64,000 nt of DNA from Lumbricus terrestris (Eukaryota; Annelida; Clitellata; Crassiclitellata; Lumbricidae). Below, piece after piece: positions 55,862-64,000 of this stretch; the stretch's first letter is position 1, and every line of letters starts with the position of its first letter. The stretch lies in NCBI GenBank assembly GCA_949752735.1, contig OX457036.1, forward strand, positions 18,054,933-18,118,932, written 5' to 3'. The position numbers and the translations under genes were made by a program. The notes under the pieces are model-generated. The model did no database searches. It was not told the origin of the DNA and saw nothing but the letters and a program-made list of their open reading frames with translations.

Positions 55862-58800
55862 CTGTTAATAAGAAATTAAATACAAGAGTTATGTACGGTA
55901 GTACTTAACAAAAATCAAATCATATTGACATTATCCTAGGATAACTTGTGGACCATGGAGCCATAAGGATACATTATATAGTATGGTTCCTTTATAAGTT
56001 GAAATATTTATTGTCGGTTATAGGTCCAATCACATTTTATTAGAATTTTTTACAAGGATACAAGTTGTAAGATGCGTCCAGTGTAGAGGCAAGTAAAAAT
56101 ATTTGATTTAGCATTTTGGCAAACCTCTTAAAGACCTTTGTAGACTTGCCCAAGTAGAAGCTATTTAAAAGACTATAATTAGAAAAGAATACCATTCCAT
56201 AATGTCCTTTTTTCCCTAAGCAGCCTAATTATCGATCATTTTATAACTAAATATGATAAAATGAATGTCTGGTCTCCAAAGCACAGCTGGGAAATGCTCA
56301 TAAATACCTCTCGAACTATATGCAAAAGCCCTTATCTGCATCTTCATCTTGCTAAATGCATTCTGCAGATCGTCTTGATCTTTTTGGACTACGACTGCTC
56401 TTGCCCAACATCAGCATTTGCTGTGGTTGGTCCCTCCATTTGGAATGGCCTTCCCGCACTACAGGCTAAACTAATGACTCATTTTTCCTTATCAGTCTCT
56501 CATTCTTTAAAAAACCTTTTTTTTCCCCGAAGTTTTTCATACTGAGAGTGCCTCTAAATAGCCATTTTGTGAGAGGCACTACATAAATGTATAAATACAA
56601 TACAATAATGCTTCACAAGTGTGGCTGCTTCTGGGTGATGGCTTGAAGGGACTGGACTAACTCCTAAATGTGAACAGATCAAGATTTAAGGAGCAAAGGG
56701 CGTACTTGTACCTGGCACAAGGACGTTCGTTTCTCCATCAGCCAGGTTGTCATTCCTTTTAGTTTTCGCATCATTTCTCGTTCCATCTGATGAATAATCT
56801 GAACCAAATCTGACTTTACGCCGCTTTCTTCCGACAGAGTCTCTTCCAATGACAGGACGTGTTGTTTCAACTGTTTTACTTCGTTCTTTAGAGCTTCAAC
56901 TTCCTTTTGTGAACAGACGCAATCCTTCATTTCACACTAAAACAAGATAACAATGCAAGTGCATCTCATTATGGAACTTTTTGTGAGGTAATCACCAGGT
57001 AGATGTGGGGTGCACAAGATAGTCTAGTGATTATCGTGCTGGACTGTGAATCCATGCTGGACTGTGAACCAAGAGGCACAGAGTTCAAATCCGAGCCAAG
57101 GCAAAAATTTAATTTGAAATTTTCAAGGTAGCCAAGTAAATGCATGACAAGCATCCAATTCTGTAAATGTTGTGAGATAATTTAACCAGGTGTATGTGGG
57201 GTGCATCAGTCTAGTGGTTAAACTGGACTTGGTACCGAGAGTTTGATTCAAATCCCCACCAAGGCAAAAAAAATTTGAGCTGCTTCATCTGCATCTTCAT
57301 CCGAAATCTTGATGGAGAGGACAGGCCACCTACCCTCATTTGAATACATTGTAAATCTCACAATAGTTTTGGGGCATGACCCCATTACAAATCCTACTAG
57401 ACCTTTGGAACCATACCTATTTGAAGGTTTGGCTTGTTGCCAAAAATGTCCGAGGCCTGCCAAAGAATGGAGAAAGGCTATTTAGACAAGATTGTAGCCA
57501 CAAGACTTGTAGCTTGGTATGACAGCCATCACAGAGTAAAAGGCATGAAGTCATGCATGCAAGAATACATTCTACCTCACACATCAGAAAGTAGGTGACC
57601 TAAATATCAGCCAATAAATAAATTGCTTCAATCAATGAATCAATCAAAACAAAGTCGGACCAAACTGGTAGCCAACCTGCTTTGCAGGCCTTTGTAGCAC
57701 GATAATTCTCTTTTGTAGCGATCTAATGATGTCCTTGGATTGCTGGCATCCAGTGCAATGTTTCGATGGTAAATAGGACGACAAACCATGGTAAGACAAT
57801 CCGCTCCAGTTCTTGACACCTTGACTACCAGCAAAACGATGTGAAACTGGATATTTTACTGGATCAATTACGCAGCGGCTAGCAGTCAGATCTTCATAGC
57901 ACTAAACAAACAAATTCATCACTTATGAAATAAACAATTTAAAAATTACCTTGTTTAATGTGTTATAAATTAATAAAAAAATTCATAGGGTCTACTAGTA
58001 GAAAATATATTCAAAGCCAGCGCTGTAAGTAGCTCAAATGGAAGAGTTAAATGCATAATTCATCAGAAGAATTAAATTCCTAATTCATCAGAAGACTTAA
58101 ATTCCTAATTCATCAGAACTTTCAATTTAAACAAAATACACACACTGAATTTTTTTCAAATACAAAGTGCTGCAGCCGCTTAAAATGTTTTGCCTGACCC
58201 AAAGCTCTTAAATCCACTGTCCAATTTTTTTTTAGCTCAGACAGTTCTCTATTCTGCCTGCTTCTGTAACTGTCTTCTGGTCTTCCACTCTTCCTCACTT
58301 TGATATCAACCAGATCTGTTCGAAATTGATCACATACTGCAGTTTAAATGCAAATCGGCCACCTACTGTGCATCTATTGTGCCTTATGACAATGAGAACT
58401 GCTGATCAATCTTTGGATCAACATTAGCTCAATTAAATTTAAACTTCATAACTCTGCTCACTGGTCATCTATCCACATTCAAATCTAAAATGTGACAGTA
58501 AAATTTTAAATAAGTCAAATTAATTATTTATCAAGTAATTGTCGTAGATCTTTTATGAGGACACAGCATCAGTAAACCGAGGCCGTTAATAATAAAAAAA
58601 TAGATAATCATTAAGAAACACAATGCACTCTCATAAAAGAGAAAATGAAGCCATTTGCTAGTAGTTTACACTTAATTTGCAATATGTGGATCAGAAAAAG
58701 GCTACACAATTTACTTACAAGGTGGATTACAGCATCTTCCACATGCAACTGTGCAAATTGCTGATGGAAGAACTCATATGGAACTATGGCTTTCTGCTGC

Positions 58801-61375
58801 TGGCAAGTAATGGCTGTTTGTGTCACAGCCGAAGTTGTTCCTGATGCAGCGTTCATTTTTTTGACAAGTGGTAAACAGATTCGAATTCCAAAGATATTGC
58901 TGCAACCTACGAGCTTTTCTGAATGAGTCATGTATAAGAATTGGTAGTAGGTATCTTTTCCACAGTTAATCTGCAAAACACATAATAGACACATTCTTAA
59001 AATGATTTACAAAAGTATTAAGATTTTGAGTACGGTAACTAGTCTTATTTGGTGATACAGGTACAGCAGGCAGGGCCGGCCTTAGCCCAAGTGGCGCCCT
59101 AGGCAAGGCATACATTTGGCGCCTCAGGCATAGGCCTGCATTAGGATTTTATTTCGGGGGATGTTTTCTTGACCGTGAATTTTGAGGTGCGTACACGCTG
59201 CGGGCGACTATTTTGGTCGACATTTTTTGACGACTTTTGTTAGTCGTCGAATTTTCTGACGTCCAAAAAACGCTATTTTCCGCGATTTTCGACTATTTTC
59301 TGCTCAAAATTACATTACACACTGTAATGTGCTAGCAAATGCATAATCATTTCATTTTTACATTATTTCATTTAGGGGAGGGGGCGGTGTTCAAACACCC
59401 AAAACATCCCCCTAGCTACGGTCTTGTAGGCCTTTAAGCTCAACTGAGTAATTCATTATATTTTTTTTATTAGTGCACTGAAGGCTGGATATAGGCTAAT
59501 ATTCAATTTTGTGAAGAATGGTATAAGTTTAAAAATATTAAAATACACTCTTGTGGAAATGGCGCCCTCTAGAACTTGCAATGGCTACCCATGCAACTGC
59601 CTGCTTTGCCTATGCCTTAGGTCGGTCCTGCCTCAGCTACTGCCCTTTCTTCATCGTCGTCTCTACTAGACTATTTCATTTCAATATGAATAAAGGGCAG
59701 GCTGTAATGTTGTAATCTCGTCTTCACACTCAGCAAGGCCCACTCCCATTTCATACGTACATTTCATTTCTTGCAGCATCTTCACTCTCGAAATTGAGCG
59801 TCGCGTATTTTAACCTGTCTCTTAAAGCAAAGAGTAGGGGCCTATAGCCTACGGAATGTCGTTAAAAATCGAATTTTAATTGTCGATTTAAAATTTATAC
59901 AGTCCTTGAAATTGAATTAGGCCTGCCTGAACAGTGAACAGGTGCAAAGAATCCATAATTATTTTAAATTCTTTCCATTAGCAAAAGTTTTGAGTTTAAA
60001 AGAATTAGGCCTATAGTGTAAAAAAAATAAATTCGCCGGTGCCGCGGCGCCCCCCAAAGACTGCGGCGCCCTAGGCAACTGCCTACTTTGCCTATAGGTA
60101 AGGCCGGCCCTGACAGCAGGTCTAATTGAAGCTAATCTGGTAACTTCTAAATTAGCCTATAAATGTACGCATTTTTCTATAGCGGCTCTGGTCAGTTTTC
60201 AATGAATTGGTCAGGAGAGATCCTTCACTACCACTTGACATTTTGAATGGGTGCCACACCGCTTAAGGTCTCCGTTTATGAACCTGTGCTAGCCTGAGAT
60301 CCATGTCTCTTACATAAGCCAGCATTGGGATGTGAGTTTAAAATTAGGTTAGTTAAACTGCTCTTTGTTAACAAAACACACGGGTATTTGATTTTATTCA
60401 CTAATATGTATTTAAATTGCAATGCAAAGAAATTATACTGGATTCTTCTTACAGCATTGTGTTAGGAAGCCACTTCAATTTCCTCCATATAATATAAATG
60501 TTGAATCGGGCCATTTTCTGAAGATACATTACATTAAATTAGGATCAATGTCCCCAACTACCCACTTCTTTATCACCACATGCATAATAACGATAGAAAT
60601 AAAAATGGTTTTCATTTATCAAAACAATGGTTATCGAATTAATAAAAAAGATATAGCATAGACATTGCATCGTAAAAGTTAATCTAAAGTTAATCCAAAG
60701 GTTCATACTTACAGGTATGTTAAATTCATTGATCCTGAAGTGGACCAGTCGTTCCAGTGGCTTCTTCTTGTCATATGGATGCTTCTGAGCCCAGTGGAAG
60801 CCGATGTACAAGTACTTCTCTGCATTGCCGTGGCTAACCTGAAAAAGTCCTATCCAATCTCCCGACTTTGGGTGGAATGACTTCGTGATACGGTATCGAA
60901 GAGTGAGGTTCTCTTCCAGAGGAATCAACTCACCAATTGGATTAAAGGTCACAAACTTCAAGTTTTTGGATTGGACAGAGCCAATATCCACAAGAACAGG
61001 TTGTTTGTTGGCCAACATTTTTGAATTAAATAGTGCTGCAAGAAATAATTCAAATCAGACAAATCAGTCCCAGATCAAACACTGTATAACAGACAGATCA
61101 TTTTTACTGCAATACAGAATCGTGTTTCAAAATACAAATTATGCCATTATTGCAATAAAACATCTTAGCCTATAAAACACTGTCCAGAAATAAAATAAAG
61201 TACCATAAATAAAATAAAAGTAGCAATTTTCATGTATGAATTACAACGACGTAGAAAAACCGGCCAATATTCACGTAAACTTCACGTAAGCAGAATGATC
61301 TGTAGGCCTGCATCTGATAATTAAGGCCTTTAGCGTATACTTACTGGTGTCTTCTTGTACAGCTTTATCCGCCAT
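52532..61375 (-). CDS. SKICH-domain protein (CALCOCO/TAX1BP1-like head), 6 exons
   Basis: Coding exons (minus): 61345-61375, 60713-61035, 58719-58970, 57677-57901, 56712-56936, 52532-55861; 4386 nt, 1461 aa. Seen: an N-terminal SKICH domain about residues 35-150, with GDWIGLFQV at 69-77 and YYQFLYMT at 126-133; a Cys-containing segment with KHCTGCQQ; a coiled coil about 287-340; then a 1109-residue polar, disordered exon. The SKICH domain of this type occurs in NDP52, CALCOCO1 and TAX1BP1 (autophagy and signalling adaptors). Unlike those, no C-terminal zinc finger is present. The last exon carries four TYSGS...LxxLF motifs and a Cys cluster CAKCSCQC. The function is unknown; an adaptor role is inferred from the SKICH head only. 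All joins keep phase. Confidence 0.85.
55325..55627 (-). repeat. Fourfold TYSGS...LxxLF protein motif
   Basis: Within the SKICH gene's last exon, residues 431-444, 459-474, 485-499 and 515-531 read NTYSGSRIGLRYLF, DTYSGSNLSLRFLFDE, QHSGSNQSLGRRFED (degenerate) and NTYSGSNLALSYLFNEE. Spacing is 26-30 residues. This looks like a repeated binding motif embedded in disorder. Confidence 0.9.
56330..56610 (+). mobile_element. LINE 3' end (SKICH gene intron 5)
   Basis: SAFAVVGPSIWNGLPALQ followed by LKNLFFPRSFSY, the FS..GPSIWN.LP block at the end of LINE ORF2. Tail GAGAGGCACTACATAAATGT. Opposite in strand to the host gene. Confidence 0.78.
56712..56936 (-). CDS. SKICH gene exon 5 (coiled coil)
   Basis: Acceptor TGTTTTAG, donor GTACAA. 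Starts CEMKDCVCSQKEVEALKNEV and continues with heptad-like Leu/Val spacing through SLEETL and QMEREMM: a short coiled coil that may dimerise. Confidence 0.85.
56988..57125 (+). mobile_element. SINE family 3 (SKICH gene intron 4)
   Basis: TAGTCTAGTGATTATCGTGC (box A-like) and GAGTTCAAATCCGAGCC (box B-like), with a small internal duplication GCTGGACTGTGAA. tRNA-like head, then AAAATTTAATTT. Confidence 0.6.
57185..57275 (+). mobile_element. SINE family 3, second copy (SKICH gene intron 4)
   Basis: GGGGTGCATCAGTCTAGTGG and AGTTTGATTCAAATCCCC with the same leading GTGAGATAATTTAACCAGGT. A second partial copy beside the first. Confidence 0.55.
57677..57901 (-). CDS. SKICH gene exon 4
   Basis: Acceptor TTGTTTAG. 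Encodes CYEDLTASRCVIDPVKYP, then KHCTGCQQSKDIIRSLQK. The donor GTTGGC is weak; the exon is accepted because it keeps phase 0 on both sides. Confidence 0.72.
58719..58970 (-). CDS. SKICH gene exon 3 (SKICH domain, last strand)
   Basis: Acceptor TTTTGCAG, donor GTAAGT. Begins INCGKDTYYQFLYMT and GCSNIFGIRI, which close the SKICH fold, then a Gln/Thr linker and EFFHQQFAQLHVEDAVIHL. Confidence 0.92.
59071..60112. mobile_element. 1042-bp hAT-type element, TSD ACAGCAGG (SKICH gene intron 2)
   Basis: CAGGGCCGGCCTTA at the left and its exact inverse at the right. ACAGCAGG flanks at 59063-59070 and 60113-60120. Both ends also share subterminal GCGCCCTAGGCAA. No transposase frame seen; non-autonomous. 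Confidence 0.95.
60713..61035 (-). CDS. SKICH gene exon 2 (SKICH domain, first part)
   Basis: Acceptor GCTGCAG, donor GTAAGT after NEFNIP. Contains LKFVTFNPIGELIPLEENL and the hallmark DWIGLF. Both open frames on the opposite strand are shadows. Confidence 0.92.
61345..61375 (-). CDS. SKICH gene exon 1 (start)
   Basis: Ten codons, MADKAVQEDT, with a strong start context (AGAATGG). Donor GTAAGT, phase 1. Chosen because it fits exactly the two-base phase of exon 2; the ATG inside exon 2 at 61018 is an alternative that would lose 16 residues. Confidence 0.75.
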
Positions 61376-61734
61376 TCTGGCACACTTGTCCTAGCTATTT
61401 CGCAAGAGCTTTCTTCACTTTCTCTTCCAGTTTCCTTCAAATCTTCTTCTTCTTTCCAGATGTATTCACCTCTTCCACCTTCATCAACCGACATTCCGTT
61501 AACCTTGCGTCCGTTAAATCCGATGACGTCATCTGTGCCATCGCAATGACGTAATGGATCGTTTAAACGTAAATTTAGCGCTTAAGCTATTATGACATGA
61601 ACAGACTGATCGATCAAAGCGCAATATCAGATTCCGCTAAAACGCTGAACAAATCCGAGATTACACAAAACTCTGGAGATTACATCAAAGATTTTAACAT
61701 CTTTGGATTACATAACGTTCAACGAGGTTTCAAC
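61376..61734. other. SKICH gene leader and proximal promoter region
   Basis: Contains the CRE sites and an upstream ATG at 61494 opening an out-of-frame minus-strand frame (MSVDEGGRGEYIWKEEEDLK) that overlaps the main start. Confidence 0.4.
61524..61554. promoter_or_regulatory. CRE palindrome and CRE-like site upstream of SKICH gene
   Basis: TGACGTCA at 61524-61531 and TGACGTAA at 61547-61554, about 150-180 bp upstream of the ATG. The spacing and position suit a CREB/ATF-type proximal promoter; binding is inferred. Confidence 0.45.
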
Positions 61735-61887
61735 GATTTTAGATTAGGTTTTAGATTTATTTATAATAATGTAATAAGTAAGTAAGATTTTAGATTAGGT
61801 TTTAGATTTATTTATAATAATGTAATAAGTAAGTAAGATTTTAGATTAGTTTTTAGATTTATTTATAATAATGTAATAAGTAAAAAT
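61735..61887. repeat. 51-bp tandem repeat, 3 copies
   Basis: GATTTTAGATTAGGTTTTAG... ending AATAAGTAAGTAA, three consecutive copies with only a few differences in the third. Confidence 0.95.
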
Positions 61888-63330
61888 ATTTCATGTGTTG
61901 ATTCATCACATTCTCCACCGCGCGTAGGCCTAGCTTCTGTAGCGCCGTTGCATTTTGAGACAGGCGAGTTGTTGCTTCTGTAGCGCCTTTCAGTTATGAG
62001 CAGAAGTGTGGGCGTATACCTTTCGTGTCTGGCAGGCAATTTCTGCACCGAAAGCCGTAGACCGTAGACGTCGGCGTTAGACTCCACTTGCCTTCCAGCC
62101 ATAACCAATTATTCATCGCTTTCTACTCTGAATTAAAATTGTAGGAAAAAGACTGGGGGTCAGACATTGATCATAGTAAAAATAGCATATATTATACTTA
62201 TGGTATAGGCCTATCTGTGTTGTGCTTTGATTTAGAATTATGACATGAACAATTTTAGAATTGTTTTTCTTAGCCAATCAATGGAAATGTTGGTGAGTGT
62301 GTGTGTGTGTGTGTGAGAGAGATAGGTTTTTGGTTGCTTAATTGTGCTGAAAAATTCCTAGGAAATGAAATTCCCCCACACACACAATTTTCAACCTGTT
62401 CCTACTTTCTTCATTCATGTAAATGTATCAATTTCACTTTCTGTCTGCCAGTGTCTGGGGTCTGTCGTCATCTGGACTTGAAAGTTGAAGCTTCTGACAC
62501 ACGCAATTCTGACAGTTGTACAGAGGCTCTGAAAAGCCAGCACCGATTTGGGGGGGGAGGGGCGGAGGAGGGTAGATGCGGCTTCTGTCCTGGAGGCAGA
62601 CGATGGACCATGTAGGCCTTATAGGTACAAACATTTGTCATTTGTAGTAATTAGCCTATTGTGAGACCTCAAGGATCAGGGCTTTTTAAAATAAATTTTT
62701 AGAACTGAACAACAAGCAATTTGCAGACGTTTGTCAGAATTTTTCTGAAAATTTCGCCGGCAAAAAACCTGATGACTTTTTTAGTCATCCACTTGGAACA
62801 TCGGAAATTTGGCCTTCCTGCTGCGTAGTATTACGCCCTTTGTTCCGCTTTTTCCTGCGTCGTAAACCCTCTGCAGTTACCTTTTTCTAATGGTTATCAC
62901 TGCACAAGACTGCTTTTACAACTGCTGTACAAATTCATTTACAACTGCACATTTTGTGTAGAACTGCATGTTTAAAAAAACTGCTAACATCTCCATGGCA
63001 AATAATTATAGTGTCTATAAAATTTGTGATTTCACCAACATTATAAATATTGGTGACAGATTAACACCACACATGGGTTTGGGCTAAAACTTTTATTTAA
63101 TTAGTTTATTAGTTTTCACTGTACATACACACACACAACTAACAGCATTCAACCAATGTAATCGTTGCATGCTTAACATCGTGCAATATTGGGCCTTCAC
63201 ATACACAAAGGATAAGCACTTCGAAAACTGGCATTTATTAAATTATTTACTCGTACCGTAATGACAACAACAAGCAGACAAGCATCACAAGTACACATGC
63301 ATCATTCACCACAGGCAAGTTCCTGGTCCG
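61888..63330. other. No gene seen; short (GT)n at 62297-62316
   Basis: GCTTCTGTAGCGCC occurs twice near 61930 and 61975. The remainder has no family-like frame. Confidence 0.4.
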
Positions 63331-63335
63331 CTTAA

Positions 63336-63392
63336 CACTTCAACGGTACCCCAAAACCGACTGGGGAACCAGTGCGGCCAGTCATTAAAGTG
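63336..63392. mobile_element. Mini inverted repeat of the TTAA family, diverged
   Basis: TTAA + CACTTCAACGG...CAGTCATTAAAGTG + TAAA. Arms partly decayed. Confidence 0.5.
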
Positions 63393-63396
63393 TAAA

Positions 63397-64000
63397 AGTA
63401 AGGTGGCAACACCCGGTAATCACTACCCATGCCCTTGAACCTGTTGCACGCTTACCAGAAACGCTGTTTACACGTCGTATGATTGCAAGGATATCGGTTT
63501 GTTTCGATCAAAATTTGTAATTAAAATAAATACAGCAAAACTACCTAGATAAGTTACTTCGAGTGAGCGACCAAACAGAAATCACGGATGAAACTAAATG
63601 TGTAAGAAGTTTCTCAGCTCTACACATAGGTCATATGAGGGAGACTAGCTTGTTCACCGGTGTATATCAAATCAAGTCTGTAAGTGCATGGTTTGGTCAG
63701 AATCCCGGGGAGGTAAACCGAGGAGATGGCACGGTGGAAATCATTTAGTGATGGTGGTTGTGAAATTGTGGAGGAGTAGAATCAGGATAGCACGGACTAA
63801 AATTTCGATTTTAAGTCTCAAGTGAAATGCAGGAAAAATGAAAAGCAAGGGTGTGCTGAGTTTGACAGGCAAGAAAGGTGGATGACAAACATGCTGAGAT
63901 ACCCCTAGCCTGTCAAAACTCCAGGCAACACCAATGGTTACTATACACTGCGAACAAGTTGATCATATAAGCCCCCAAATATTACAATATGGTGTTCAGC
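63397..64000. other. No gene seen at window end
   Basis: No recognisable coding, repeat or regulatory pattern. Confidence 0.4.

Noticed and set aside
57248..57463. 71-codon minus-strand frame in SKICH intron 4 as a possible extra exon
   Set aside because: The only plausible acceptor-donor pair gives 40 nt, which breaks the 0-0 phase between exons 4 and 5; the region adjoins SINE copies.

Overview
The window is nuclear DNA from a metazoan, most likely a marine invertebrate; the species cannot be named from sequence alone. The reasons are three genes with GT-AG introns whose reading phases match across every junction, animal protein families (a DHHC palmitoyltransferase, a kelch Rab effector and a SKICH-domain protein), and a dense load of CR1/L2-like LINEs, tRNA-derived SINEs, hAT, Tc1/mariner and TTAA-flanked elements plus satellites.

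Layout. Positions 1-31000 hold no gene I can support. They contain microsatellites and minisatellites (CAC, CT, TCTG, ATT, CTGC and GT tracts; 127-bp, 92-bp and 19-bp tandem arrays), decayed LINE reverse-transcriptase 3' ends, SINEs, a mariner-like element with a broken transposase, a Tc1 element rearranged into a large fold-back (20495-21877), and five short hAT-like elements with 8-bp target duplications. Positions 31000-34236 are intergenic with two small inverted-repeat elements. Positions 34237-45893 hold an eight-exon ZDHHC5/8-type S-acyltransferase on the minus strand. Positions 47407-50647 hold a three-exon RABEPK (p40) gene on the plus strand, head-to-head with ZDHHC. Positions 52532-61375 hold a six-exon SKICH-domain gene on the minus strand, tail-to-tail with RABEPK. 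Positions 61376-64000 are its upstream region, with a CRE-like promoter, and otherwise nothing recognisable.

Gene relations. All three genes belong to families acting in membrane traffic: palmitoylation of membrane proteins, Rab9-dependent endosome-to-Golgi transport, and SKICH adaptors of the CALCOCO/TAX1BP1 kind. Nothing shows they act together; only the divergent and convergent arrangement is seen. Exon joins were built by hand from splice sites, protein-family alignment and phase; each predicted CDS length is divisible by three.

Most unusual content: the SKICH protein, whose 1109-residue terminal exon carries a four-fold TYSGS...LxxLF motif; the fold-back Tc1; a family of ~60-80 bp TTAA-flanked mini inverted repeats; a 92-bp satellite with a recent dimer duplication; an 86-nt near-perfect hairpin; and SINEs that share their 3' tail with a resident LINE.
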